A DNA stretch of 64,000 nt from Rhynchosporium graminicola (Eukaryota > Ascomycota > Leotiomycetes > Helotiales > Ploettnerulaceae), in NCBI GenBank assembly GCA_900074885.1, contig FJUW01000060.1, positions 186,001 to 250,000 on the forward strand, written 5' to 3'. Of the stretch, positions 36,804 through 50,008 are shown in pieces (the first letter of the stretch is position 1; each line of letters opens with the position of its first letter). Made by a program: the position numbers and the translations under genes. Below the pieces are notes generated by a model, which did no database searches, was not told the origin of the DNA, and worked only from the letters and a program-made list of their open reading frames with translations.

Positions 36804-39800
36804 ATGCCATTCCGAAACTCTAATTCAAGGGAAAGCACACCCACAAGCCGATCAAGAACTAACACAATGCCGACAGAGCGGAAATCGCCTGCGCCTCAAT
36901 TGCCGGCTGTTAGCACCGGGTATGATTTAGGCAGGGTGATGAGTGGTGCGCTCGGATCCGAACATCCCGACACAGAATCAGCCGGACAAACTCAAAGTCA
37001 GCGTTCGGCCGCTGATGCGCCGGGAATATCACAATTGGCTTCGAATCAATCTCCCAACCAGGCTGCCTCGGATCCCACCATACAAGGGTCAGACCCAGAA
37101 GCGAGAGATAGAGACGACCTCGCCATCCCAGCACCAATCAGTAAATCCGCACCGAGCTGGGATCCATATGACGCTACGCCTATTGCTGAAGAAGACGACT
37201 TCCAATATGATAGTGCAGGTGCAGGTCGTGGCAGACCTAAAGCCAGACAGTCGTTGTCGAATCCGAGTGCTCTATCAGTACCAGTGGATGAGAATGGCAC
37301 GAAGAGTGATAGGAGTAATAGTACCGATGCGCCGTTCTTTGATGCTCCTGAGGAATCTGAGGATGTTGGTAACGACTGGGTAATGGTATCGCCTGGGCCT
37401 ACAGCCCAGAAACAGGGTGCTACTACCCCCGCGTTAAAGTCCGATCAGGGTATTGAGGCCAGGCGACAGAGTCTCAGCAGACCAACGACGAGTACGAGTA
37501 TCTTGGACCGACCACGCGGAAGCTTTAGCAATACTACTCTTTCCCAATCACCACCTCAGTTGCAAGCCGAGTTGGAGACTAGACGGAGTATCGATGCCGG
37601 GCTAAAAACAACAAGTATCTTAAACCGTCCGCGCGGAAGTTTTAGTAACGATACACCACCTCCCGTTTCCCCGTCTAAGGGAATGAATGTAGTGTCTCCC
37701 TTTGCGAGTCCGCCGTCTATTAATCCAGCCCAATCAGCTCAAACTGTTCAACAAGCTGCGACACCGCCTGCTCCTGTAGTAGCAATATCAATCTCAGTCC
37801 CAGGACAACGAGAACCTTCGCCTAAGAAGAATTCGCAAACGCCAGAGAAACCAAGCTCTTCATCATCTTTCTTGCCACCTATCCGCAGAACTTCTACGTT
37901 CGGTATTGGATTTGGTAAGAGGACACCGAAACAGAGATTCCCTATTGAAGAAGATGGGGAGATCAGTCCTCCGAGAGTGCCATCGCAATATGTTGACGAA
38001 GCCTCAAGAACTCCTTCACAGCCAACGCCCGATGCTAGCTCCCATCACGCTGGTGATGTCTTGGCCGGAGCTACCGCTGTTGGTGCTGCTGTCGCTGCCG
38101 GTCTAGCCAGTCATGAGAATGTGAATGTCAATAAGAATGAAGAAGAAGCCGCGAAAGCCAGGAGACGAAGTCTAGTAGAGAATCAGCGCCCGCTATCTTT
38201 CATAGAAACTTCTAATCGACGCCCGTCTTCTCAGGGCCCACCAGGCTTCTCTGCTAAATCCGAAGATTTCGGTCCAACTGTCGACATCAATACTTTAGGT
38301 ATACGGGACGTGAGAGCTCCTACTATCTCTGACTCAACCAATCATGAAAACTCTTCGCAGATTCATGAGCTAGCTACGAGGAGGGATGGTTCTTTGAACA
38401 GGGGAGAGAATCAGCGGCCGCTTTCTTTCGTACAGACATCCAATCCAGGCAGATCTTCTCAAGAGATACGAGGCTTCTCGGATTCCGGTCCGGCTGACGA
38501 TACCAATACGTGGGGAGAACGAGATGAGTTGCCAAGGAACGTGGTCCACCCGCCTTTGTCTGGTTCCTCGGGAAGGGGGAGACAGCCTTCGTTCCCCCCG
38601 CCTGGTTTTGAGGCGGATGATAAGCCGTTCAGGGATACTGTCAACCCAGTGCAGGTCAGGGAGAAAGAGGTCTTTGATGACGAACCTGAGCACTATAATC
38701 AGAAGGACGACACCAGCTCTTGGGGTGTTCGTCAGGAGCCACCACGGAATATGGTTCCTCCACCACTGTCAGGCGTCTCTGCAAAGTCAAGACAGGCATC
38801 TCTGACACGACCAGGCTTTGCGGCCGATCCGGAAGCTCAAGGACCTGAAAATGCTATCCTACCACTGGACTCAAGAAGTGAAGGGCTCAAGCAGTTACTT
38901 ACTGTCGATACTGGTTCTTGGGACCAGCAGCTTCAATCCTCGATCCCAACACAGGTTTTCCAAGCTGAAAACCAGGCCAGCGGACCTATTGATACCAAGC
39001 AGGATGTCAATCTGACTGAACCAGCTCAACGATCACCGATCCGCACCAGAGACAACTCGAGAGAACCCGTCACTCGACCTCTGTCCTTTCAACGAACTCC
39101 ACCTGAAAAGAACGGACATCAACGTAAATCATCTCTACCGCTGAGCTTCACCGGAGAACCAGAGGAGATTGTTCCGCGCGCTAGAAATGCTCCAGAAGAA
39201 AACTCGCCCTTGGGATCGGATTCTCGCCGAGACGAAACCACGGCCCGAAGAGACCCAGAGAAAGATGAGTTCCACGGGCCAGAGCAATCTGCGCAACAGC
39301 TGTTACACTATGAAATCCTGAGTTCTCCCAGCAAAGCCATATTCCCACCCCCTCAATCAAACAACATTCTGAAAAATCCCGAAGCTCAAAGGTCCCAAGT
39401 AGAATGGCGTCCCAACCGACCGAAAGCAGCCCCCAAACCGGTCCAACAACCGTCCTACACCTCCGAGCTCTACAATAAGGAAGTTGGACCCTTCGCAGCG
39501 CGCACAAACTCCTGGGATGCTCAGCCGCCACCTCGCGGCTACTCTGGATCAAGTAGCTACACCCAACGCCAGGATAGTCAGTTGTCTGAAAAGGGCGGAT
39601 GGGCATCACCAAAACCATTTGAACAACCTCCGTCATCTGCACAGAGATATCCAGAACTGTTCAAGCCGGGACAAAGCCAGTCTCAAGTTGGTGCTGATAT
39701 AACCACCAACCAAACAGAAGCCGATCTTCCTGCTCATTACTACCAAGCTCCAATTTCTCGATCCCAGGCCTTCTTACCAAGGCAACAAACAAATGAATAT

Positions 39801-42724
39801 CAACTCCCAGGCGTCGGACCTCCGGAAGCTGCAACCATCAACCCATCGCGTCGTAATTCTGGCTTCTTGAGAGATATCGGCGGTAGAATCTCACGTACAT
39901 CTTCTCGAGAACGCCGAGCATCAATTTCCAGAGATCAAGATCGAGACCGAATGATCCCAGATCGTGTTCTTGATTCTCGTGGTGGTGAGTATGCAGAATC
40001 GGGTGTAATGTCTGAAGATGTACTCGAGCAGAAGAAACGACGTGCTAGCTTCTTCGGCGCTCTCTCCCGTAACTCCTTCTCTGGGCAAAGCCCGCCAAGA
40101 AGTCGTGACAGCGTGATAGCTCATCACGCAGACTCACGCATCGATTTTGCGGGAACACCTCAACCAGCACCTGCAAAACGATCCTTCTTTGGTGGGACGA
40201 GCTATACCGAGAAACGTGCACCGAAGAAATTGGTCAGACAGTCTACAACTGGTTCAATGATGGATATGCCGGCTAGGAAAAAGAAAGAGAAGAATAGATT
40301 CTCGACGCTGGGAGGTTTCTTTGGGAAACCAAGTCCGTCGGTAAGTAAGACGCAGTTGCAGACGCCGATGGCGGTTCAGCAAGAGCAACAGCGAGAGCCA
40401 TACCCATATTCACAAGCTATGAGGGAGCAGGATCAACATCAACCAATTGGATCGCCACAGCCTGAACAACAGCAAGATCCGCGTACATCCAATAAATATT
40501 CCACCCCTGATAAAGCACAGGCAAGAGCAGCATCGCAAGCAAGGAGAGACGCACTGGCCAAAATCTCAGCTTCCGTTGCTCCACCTGGACAGAAGCAAAA
40601 CGAGACAGAGAGAAGACGGAGCAAATCCCGCCGTCCATCTGCAGCAGGTCTACTCAGCAGTTTCATGGGCCGAAAGTCGCACCAAAAGAATGGTTACTCC
40701 ACTTCCGATTCACGATCTCAAGGAACGGCTGGTAGTAGTCAACCCCAAACATTGCCTCAACCATTACTCTGCCAAACCTACTCAGATCTACAAGATCCTG
40801 CGCCCCCTAGACAAGAGCAGAGACAAGAAAGCCCGTTTCAGACGGATCAACAAGAGCAACAGCATATACTTGATCAGGTCCAGGCTCAGCAGAGAGAGAT
40901 CCTGTTCCAGGATCCGAGTATGATTGATGAGTCTAGGGGCAGGAGAGTGAGCAGAGAACCGCACTATGATAGTGTGCCGATCCCAGGAGGATATTCGTTG
41001 GTTAGAGGACAGGGTGCGATGCCTGTGCAGAGCGAGTACGATCCAAAGGGTTTAAATCAGAATAGGACAAGTCTGCAAGAGCAGAGGATTCAGCAGCAGG
41101 AGATAAATCGGCAGTATGCCCAGACGAGAAGCGTGTCTCAGACAAACATGGATCGGATCCAGTCACAGCAGATGGATCCGAGATATGCGCACACTCGAAG
41201 CCCATCTCAGACTCACCCACATGATTCTCGACTCTCGTTCTCAAGTCAGCGAGATAGTGTGCTGAATCAGGCATCAAGCCCGATACAGCAACAGCAACTT
41301 CATACTCCACAGTTCCCAGATCAGCAGTATAGACAGCAGCAAGGACAAGGCGGAATGGGTATGGCTCATCCACAGCCTCAACTTGGGGCTCTGGAGGCTT
41401 ATGGTAGGTATTCAAGCGGAATGGGAATGAAAAGGATAAGCCATGAAGATATCCTCGCGAGAAGCCCGCCGAAACCGTTGCTTGATCAGCAGCGACCTTA
41501 TCAATTGAGTTTGCCTGGTGGCGGTATGGTGGAGGAAGAGGATGATGAGAATGGGACTCTGAAACAGATGGCGAGTATGGCTTCCCGGAATTGGAATCAA
41601 GAGCAGAGTCAAGCGCAATCGACTTCGATCGGAACGGCGAATCTGAACTCACATTCAAACACAAGGACATCGAGAAGCCCTCAGGATCCGATCATTAGAT
41701 TGCAACAGCCCCCCACTCTCCGCCATCCTGAAAGTCCAGCTGGTTATCCTCTGCCCGAGGATACGGTGTTCAGCCCTATCAATCCCTCCGCGGTGAGCTT
41801 TCCACCTCCGCCGCTCCCGAAGGATGGCTATCCTTCTTATCAAGCCCAAAATCAAAATATCTATTCTCAGCAAGATCAGCAAAGACTCTCATATGACGAC
41901 GAAGACATCTACGGCCATGACGGAGATTTAGATAGATCGAACACGAGACGAACGGCTGTTAGTGCTGTATCTGGTGTCACGGCATCAATACAAGGGAGTA
42001 CAGGGAGCCATAATCCGAATGGTGCTCAATCTGGTGGTGGGACGTTTGGAGGGTTAAATGTCCCTCATCCTCACGCTTACCAAGACCAACGCGCTTCCCG
42101 AAGTGCGAGCGCAAGCGGTGCTGGTTTGGAAGGAAGAGGTCTCAGTCCAAGTCCTACTCCGCCGAGTCCTATGGAAGGCGATGATGGTCAGGGAAGGATT
42201 AGGAAGACGGTGGTGAATAGAGCTAGTACCGAAGACATGGATCTCTACAACGCCAGTCCGCGTGATAATCGGCGTTACGAAGACGGATATCCTCCGAATA
42301 CAAATGCTCGATCAACTGCGCAAGTAAACAGTCAACTCTATCAGCCCGGCAGTCAAGAACATGAACATCAAGAAAGGCAGAGACCAGATGAAAGGGGAAT
42401 GGCGACGGGGAAAGGGTATACGGAAGAGAAGATCTATTATAAGGGCGGCGTAGCAGGAGAAATGGGGCAGGAAAACGGACCGGCGGAGTTGGAGGATCAT
42501 GAGACGAGTATGAGCGCTACGAGTTATCCGGGGCAGGAATGTAAGTTCTGATTACCTTTTTTCTATTGCGGTCTTGGTGTGTGTGGAGGAGTGGGTGCGG
42601 GGAGGGGATTGGAGATGAGATAGAGTATCATGCTAATGTTTGACGCACAGGGAATCCTTATGCCGCAGGATCGTGGGATGATGGTGTTGATGATATCGCA
42701 GTGGGATCTTCGTACCATCGCTAA
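36804..42724 (+). CDS. Very large Gln/Ser-rich disordered protein, 1936 residues
   Basis: Exons 36804-42540 and 42651-42724. The 110-bp intron (GTAAGT...GACGCACAG) replaces an early stop and restores the end YPGQEWNPYAAGSWDDGVDD. The start is the first in-frame ATG; a second Met lies at residue 22. The protein is almost wholly low complexity. Repeats: SILDRPRGSFSN (about 232) and SILNRPRGSFSN (about 271); ENQRPLSFIETSN (about 459) and ENQRPLSFVQTSN (about 535); and two copies of a unit ending PRNVVHPPLSG / PRNMVPPPLSG (about 575 and 645). Residues about 1020-1180 are basic and Arg/Ser-rich with RRASFFGALSRNSF, KRSFFGGTSYTEKRAPKK and NRFSTLGGFFGKPS, the best conserved-looking part. Residues about 1190-1580 are Gln-rich. 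I do not recognise the family. The 1.5-kb Gln region and basic repeats suggest a scaffold that binds partners by short motifs. Confidence 0.82.
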
Positions 42725-44768
42725 AGACGACGAGGACCATGAACATATGGAGATGATGCATACCTACCTATCTTCCTTTCTATACGTCATTCCTTGGATA
42801 GTGGTTAAATCATGAATCTTTCGATTGGAAACTTAAGTGTAATACTTCGTGGGAATTCCAACTTTGTTCGATAGATGGATTTGCCCAATACCCATCCATC
42901 CTTTTTATGGCTCCAACATATCTATCTCCCAGTATCCCGAATCGCTCCTGGGTATTCGTGCAGTGTTACATGGGGGTGTAAGGAAATAGTCGCGGGAATG
43001 TCATATATGAGGTGGCTATGATATTGATGTTAATATTGCGATGTTGCGATGTTGATAGTGGAATTATATTGCATTGTTTTGATGAATGAATGGAGCATGC
43101 GATCGATACCTTGCATATACGCATACGCATACGCATACGAATGACATGATGCAGATTTGGTAGATGTAACACGCGAGCGCATAGCAGGTCGTTTTGAGAA
43201 GTGTTTTGGAGGATGGTTGGTTAGTATTTTGCCGTGTTGTGACGAGTGATGTGTCTGTCGGGATTAGGCATATGTGACTTGTTTGTCCTACTGTTCTAGA
43301 TGCGCAATTAGCATTGTGAGTAGATGGTGTTGTTGCCGCTGATATGACCATACCATGTTCACGGGACAGACACCGGCACACGGGACAAGGTACCACTAGT
43401 ACTAAATACCATTAGACAGATGGTTTATATTTAGTCATCTTGCAATAACTCAGGGTGACTTGTAGAAAGAGCTGGAGCTGGTAGCAGACGATATCTATAT
43501 TGTATTGAGCTATTTGTGGATCACCAGTTAAAAAAACGGGTCACGTGAAATGCTATGATTGGCTATACCGAGGCCTTGGCAGGTGCACGGCCGAAAAGAA
43601 GGAACACGAAAATCTTTCTCACGCCCGAATCAAAACAGCCCGACTTTCTTTATAGACTGCGCGAAGCAAGGTCCCTTGGCCCCGAAGCTTGCGAAGGGCC
43701 GCCGAGGAGTAGACCTTGTACCGGTTGATGAGTACAGAACCACTTCTGCTTCACATACGGCAGATCGCAACTCATCCCAATACTCTTTATCCTTGTTACG
43801 TCGCAAGAATAACCTGATGGCCTGAGACTACCGTAAGTTGAGCAGGCGTGACGGGTTACCCTCATCCTCCGCAGCTGCTGTGAAGATTCGTGAGGGTACA
43901 ATCGCAATGGATCGCGATTGTGTACATGCCAGCTTCTGTATTCCCAGACTTCCGGCATTTCCTACACGCCATCCCAGCGACAGTTGGAAGATCTAGTTGT
44001 GAATATCGGGCTGGAGGTCGATGTTGATTTCCTTCAGGGGAGATGGATGGTGAAGCTGCTTGGTGAGGCTCGATCGGTAGCTTAGTTGTTGATATATAGG
44101 CTGCGAGACAAGAATTTTTGGGGGATGGGGGGGATGCTCTGTTGTGGATCTTGACCAGCAAGATTGAGATAGACTCCGATGATTTGTGCTCTGATAGCTA
44201 AAGGAAAGGAGGGGATGGTAATGTCTTACACTTGAATACCTAGTACATATTTAATCCTTGCAATAATGGCATAGTGCTAGCATTTGGGAGTTCTTCCAAG
44301 ATATATATATATATATATACCTTGCTCTCGAGGCTAAGCAGACTCGTCACCCGCGGTCCAGAGTGGGCGGTGTGAAACTCCCTATCGACTCGATACTAAA
44401 GTCACGAAAAATTAAATAGGATAGTACATGAAATGAGATTTTAGTCTTCTGCCGCTTTACCGACTCTGATAGATCTCTTGGTTTCGATTATATCGAGTTC
44501 ATAGAGCAGATTGTAAGGAATTGGAGATATGGCAGCCCCTTTTTGTTTAGCACAAAATAAGAACGTCGCTCACGATGGTGAGAAGATGGAGGAGCCAAAA
44601 GAGTTAATATCACTATCATCTAGTCAGGAAGGCTTCGCAACGTCTTGAAGACATTAGTAACATAAAACCACTCTATCAGTCTATAAACAAAGCTCAAATG
44701 AACACCAACCCCTGCCAGAACACCCCTGAGAAATCCCACCATCTATAACCAAATTTCCTTTGACGCCA
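42725..44768. other. Intergenic region, 2 kb
   Basis: No convincing gene. It contains a hexamer repeat (GCATAC units, about 43,113-43,139) and an AT dinucleotide run (about 44,301-44,319). Short open stretches on both strands lack protein-like composition and splice partners. Confidence 0.5.
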
Positions 44769-46258
44769 TCAAACCATATCCTCCTCCTTCTCATCTAACC
44801 GATGCACCTCCATCGTAAGAGTCATGCTCCTCATAATCCCATCTTTCGTCATAGAACCGTCCTCCCAATCCTTATTCCTACTTGATCTATGCCTCCCTCC
44901 CGTAACGCTCAGCTGTCTCTGCATACCCTCTTTCTCCAAAAGATCCTCAAAAGATCTCGAGTCATTCGAAGCCGTCGATCTCGTTCTCGTGAGCATACCT
45001 TTCCGACTGTTCTTTCGACTTAGATTTCTTAATAAACTGGGTGAATAAGTCGGGGAGGGCGATGTTAACGGACGTGTTGTAGTCGAATGATTTCTTGTCA
45101 TAGTGTTGGTTTTTGGATTTGAGCTTGTGTATGAGTTTCTGATATTCATAGGCCCGTTGATTCCCGGAGATCTTGCACCGGAGCGCTCGTCCGACGATAT
45201 TCTCTCGTGCAGTGATTTGAAGAGCGGACGATAGGTTGTGATTGCCATGCAGATTATTCCGATGGCGGGTTCGATAATAGACCAGATTGCCACTTTGAAT
45301 GTGAGGAATGTGAAATCTCCTTGTGGGTCGACGAGGTCGTTGACGTAGAATATTCTGACGATGACTGAAAGAGCGGCTCTGTGATAAATTCAGCGATCAA
45401 GGGATCTGATTTGTCGACCCGAGGATAAAATATGGGAGAGGGGAACTTACAGTATACCCAAAGTCAACAAACCCCCCACAACACACTTCGCCCTCACATC
45501 CATCATCAACCTCGCCACCACGAACATCGGCAAAATACCAAACAGTAAATCCACCACCGCACTTGAAACCGAATACACAATTGTGACATCCGCCATCGTT
45601 CTCCCCGAGAAACAACGCCCTTGTCCGCTGCTGAAGCGTAGCCAGAAAAAAGCGACAGGACGACATTGGAAGACCATGAAGCTGAAATATAGAATGGAGC
45701 CGAGCGTCATGATGATCATTGTGAGACGGATAATCAAGAGCTGAGCGCGGAGATAGCAGATGCGGAGAAGGAAATAGCCTATGGATAGGCGGATGAGCAG
45801 CGATGTTATGATGTATATCAATTCGGATGTGTACCAGTACTAGGGTAGTGTTAGCAGCTTTTCGAGAAGGAGAGAAGGGGGAAAGGAGGTTGAAAAGGAG
45901 TAAGGATGGCGGGATCTTACTTTCATAACAGTAGGAAGATCTCGCGAGGCGACGCTGCGCAAGTGTTGTCCATCCCCATGGAATGTAGCGAGGAAAGCAC
46001 AGAGTGCTAGAAAAGAGAAACAGATCTATTTTGCATCATCAGTCAGGACCCTCATAGCAAGAGGATACTCTTCTTCCTATATCAGAGAGAGTATGAGCTT
46101 ACCTGACTTGCGAGAAACAGCCAATCCTCAAGCTTCCATAGCTTCAGAACGAATCGTCGTATGTATATCCTTATGGAGGCGAAAATCCACGTAAGGGCGA
46201 AAGGGATGACGGTGCAAGCCACCAAACCTGGACCGTTCCCACGGTTGAGATATCCCAT
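44769..46258 (-). CDS. Fungal rhodopsin-domain seven-helix membrane protein
   Basis: Exons 46258-46103, 46025-45921, 45839-45451 and 45378-44769, 419 residues; introns of 77, 81 and 72 bp have GTAAG donors. Residues about 12-33 form helix 1 (ACTVIPFALTWIFASIRIYI), followed by the family's DW pattern (LEDWLFLAS). Later helices carry QCRPVAFFW, DLLFGILPMFVVARL and WSIIEPAIGIICMAI, the typical marks of the fungal rhodopsin domain found in PTH11-like and related membrane proteins. No CFEM cysteine domain precedes it. The last about 150 residues are a Ser/Arg-rich cytoplasmic tail. Such proteins are proposed to sense surface or chemical cues, but most are uncharacterised and G-protein coupling is not shown. 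The Met at 46258 opens a short extracellular N-terminus (MGYLNRGNGPG). Confidence 0.88.
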
Positions 46259-47646
46259 CTCGGAAGCGTGATCGACGCCACCTGTGTGCCAGGAAGGAAG
46301 TTGAGTTTCCGCTGCCAGTGGAAAGATTGAAAGTAGCGTCCGACCGAGTCCAAATCAAATCCAATGCTGTCCAATCCAATCCTAAACCGAAGCCCCAAAG
46401 TCATGTGTCGCAGTTATCCTATCGAAGAGCATCGTAAACACCAAGTTTCGAGAGGTTCTGTTTTTGACGACGGATGATCTGATCGTGCGGACATGTGATG
46501 CATTAATAGCCCAGATCAAACCCACTCAAATATCACGACTGATCGTAGGCAGGGGCATGTCATGCATGAATAGCTCACATCTAAACCCGCCCAAAAAACA
46601 ACAGCCAAACGATCAGAACGTATAATATACATGGGACGACTAAGGGATGCGGCTTAACTTTCGACAAATCAGGAGAAATGCGCTGAAGAGCCGCCCGTCA
46701 TATTCTCAAAAGAGCCTCCTCTGATGTGCAGATACAAGGAAGAACCTGTGTTCCCGTTTCCAGGTTAGGAAACTGGGGGTTTCAAGGTTTGAGATTTTTT
46801 TTCTTTGGGGGGAAGGGAGGAGATTGTAGAATATGTGCATGAATAGCAGAAATCCCTGGTGCTGGTAGGTGCTTTTATAAGCACTTGCGATTCATCTCAA
46901 GACGGGTATCATTAGAACGGTGTGGTAATAATGTGGAAACTGCTCACCATCACACTTACTCTCAGCCTGCAGCCCTCAACCATCCCATCCCCTTTCATCT
47001 CATTTCATTCCCCGCGCAGAACGAAAGCCAAAACTCAAACCCAAAGCCACAAACACAGAGCCTCCGCCTCCATCTCCATACCAACATTCACAACAGTCAA
47101 TTTTCCCATCCTTTCCCGGCCCATCCTATCTTATCCCATCCCACTAATCCTTCATTCGTGCATATGTAGTCAAAGTGACAGCAGCAGATCAGGTTAATCG
47201 AAACCAGTCAAGCCAACCAATCACCGCTATTCACAGGGCAAAGAATCTGTCATCGACCTTTTCTTGTTCCTCTCCGTTCGACGTTTCGTCTCCTCGCTTA
47301 AGCGATAATTGCATGAAATAATGTTGCTTGGCAGCCTGGAAGTCAAGGATACCTAGGTAAGTGCCTAGGTGAGCTAGCTGCGTGAGATATCTGCTGCCAA
47401 GCGAACAATACATACATGATAGGGGGAGTTTCAGATTGCTTGATCTGACAAGCATGGAATTACGGTATTCTGGAAGGGGTGGAGAGCTTTCACAGTGGAT
47501 ATGGGTATGTAGCTACGAATTGATTCTGCTGGCTTGATGCTTGGTATTGCGCACATATTTATTGATTATCTAGCGACAATATAATTGCCGTGGTCCAAGT
47601 GTCAATGCTGCAAGACTACCAAAAATTTCCGAGTGACAAACGCCAT
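46259..47646. other. Intergenic region with pyrimidine-rich stretch
   Basis: Holds the promoter of the rhodopsin-domain gene and the 3' side of the Tah18 gene. 46,940-47,150 on the plus strand is strongly C/T and CA-rich with repeated CATCCC and CATTTC words; open stretches there are low complexity. No gene is called. Confidence 0.5.
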
Positions 47647-50008
47647 CTACCAGGTCTCCTGCCTATACATATTAGCGACCTCAAGCCGCTTCACAAAAGC
47701 CTCTGCCCTCGCTTTCCTATCATCACCATCAACAAACATATGGGTCGCAAACACATCCACAAAAGCCGCTCTAACAGCCTTCGGCATGTTGCCCGAACTT
47801 CCACATACGAAAATCACCGCACCACGGTTGACCGCTTTAACTACCACGTCTCCAAACTGCCGAATTCTGTCTTGCACATATACTTTTTTCCCAGTGGGAT
47901 CATCGCGTGAGAAGGCCGGGGCAACGCGCACTTGGAGTCCTGGATCCTTCCACTCCTCCTCGTAGAAATAATCGGCTTCACGGTTGCGCCCGCCGAAGAA
48001 AAGGTATGTGTGTCCGAGTTGGTCGGGAGTGACAGCGTAATCGGCACGTTCCCAGATCAGAGAGCGGCAGGGCGCGAGACCCGTGCCTGGACAAACCATG
48101 ATGAGTGGGATCTTGATATTCTTCTCGATGTCTTCGTAGAATTTCGGTTCGTGATCGATGTGGATCCTCATGAAAGCTCCGTGGGGGAGGGCGGCAAGAA
48201 ATCGTGTACAAAGACCGCGGCGGACTTTCGAGAGAACCGTTTTGTAGTTGACTACTGCGACGAGGAGTTCAATTCTGGTATCCCATTGTTCGTACGCTTT
48301 CTGTATGCCGCCACTAGATATGCTATATTTTCTGCCGCGGATGATAGGAAAGACTGAGGTTACGATATTGAAGGGTAATTTGACGGAGCGAAAATCTTGG
48401 AGGACTTCGAGGATACCGCGGCGTGGACGGGTGGCGTAGTCGAAGAATTCATCGGTAAATGCTGGGTTTGAAAATTCTAGAAGTCGTTCCTTGTGCGTTG
48501 GATCATCTGTGAAATGTGCGAAGATGTCGAGGACGCTTCGTTGAGGTATAGCTGTGATGTCTAGATTAATCGTAAGGAGGTCTCGCAGTGTACATCCATC
48601 CACTGCCCAGAGACCTTTTGGTCTTGGTGGGATGAGAAACGCGTCGAAGAACGCAGCAGGGCCTCCGACTTTGAATCGAAGAGGTACATCTGCTACGTCA
48701 TTCCAGTCCATCAGATCGATCAAGGCCTGGACGTCTTCGGGGAAGTTCTGCGGGTATATCGTCACGGTATCACCAGGTGTGTAAACTTCTTCGCCTGGGA
48801 TCGCTAATACGATCTCGCGGACATCTTGCCAGTGAGTTTCTGGCGTAAGTCGTTTGTTCGATATCACAGTTGCAAGGTGGGCTCGAGGAATGACTGGAAC
48901 GGCCAGCAGCCCACGATTGAAAGGCGGATCAACGTTCAGATCTTCTTGCGGGAAAGGCTCCTTGAGCTGAGGACATTCAATAGCATCGGGAAGACCAGTG
49001 TCGTCTGGGTGTATGTATTTGCGGTCCATGGTGGGTACTGCTGATGGTTCTTGTGTGACGTTCTGGATGTCACGGGCTGGTTGAATTGTTTTGATTGACG
49101 TAAATTCCTCTGGTGCTACGATCTGATGCGTCCATTTGAACGGAAGGAGCACGTCTGGCGGTATTGGGTCGACTCCTTCCGGCAGTGGGAATGATATCAG
49201 CAGTTGAGATTGGAACTCAGTAGCCCATGGAAGGTACGCTCCATCGAAGCTGTTCAGTCAGCAAGATTCCCGTCATCTTGAAACTTGTGATGAGACAGGA
49301 GATTCGGAATTGATGTTGTTCAGCAGAGTCAAGATGGCTGCACCAGAATGCTCCAAGCAAACAAGATCGGCATCGGATTATGATCCGAAGAGATTGACTC
49401 ACCCATCATGATGCTGATCATCGGCCTCTCCTCTAGGAAAGAATTCTTTTGCTCCCAAACCTTGTAACCGCACATGCAGTAATCGAGCCGATCGATTGAA
49501 TCTAGTGGTGTCAGTCACATGACCTTGAGATAGTCTTCGAAGTCATACTTAGGATACGAGCTATCACCCAGCCCAAAAGTCGTAAAATTCAGACCCTCTA
49601 GAGCCGTAGATGAGAGATTCTTCTTCAGAAGACTGGTCCATAGTTTTCTCGAGTTCTTCGGAAATTCTCCTTGACCTGTCGTGGAAGTCACGAGGACTAT
49701 TATCGTCGCTTTGCGAAGGACGTCGGTTTTCACAGTTGGGATTTTCCTCTATTATTTGAATAAGCACAATTCAAGTATCCATTTCATCCTGAGGTGGAAG
49801 GATATCTTACCACCTCCCCGGACTTCATCTTTTTCTCCACGACATCCGCGAAGTCGTCCATCTCGGTCACGATAGTCTTGAAGTGCAACCTTTCGGTGAT
49901 CTGACCCAGGCGCTCGGCCACATCCTGGCTGTTCCCTGTCTCTGAGCCATAGAGAATGAGCGCGTATCTCTCGTTTAGTTCTCCATTTGTGATTTGGCTG
50001 GTGACCAT
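47647..50008 (-). CDS. tah18: NADPH-dependent diflavin oxidoreductase Tah18
   Basis: Exons 50008-49811, 49748-49549, 49501-49403 and 49249-47647, 699 residues; introns of 62, 47 and 153 bp. The flavodoxin domain starts with LYGSETGNSQD (residues 19-29, FMN phosphate loop), then VTSTTGQGEFPKNSR and GLGDSSYPKFNRSARLLH, the last restored only when the 47-bp intron is removed, and PRGEADDQHHDG. The FAD domain has RKYSISS (about 472-478), and the NADPH domain has CPGTGLAPCRS (about 555-565), FFGGRNREADYF and VCGSSGNMPKAV. The C-terminal residue is Trp 699, as in this enzyme class, where it covers the flavin. Tah18 passes electrons from NADPH through FAD and FMN to Dre2 in cytosolic iron-sulfur protein assembly. 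All cofactor motifs are intact, so it should be active. Confidence 0.95.

Noticed and set aside
41002..41670. 222-codon open stretch opposite the 1936-residue gene
   Set aside because: It is the shadow of a Gln/Ser-rich coding frame; long antisense frames are expected over such codon bias.
43559..43958. Overlapping open stretches on both strands
   Set aside because: No splice partners, no domain and no protein-like composition on either strand.
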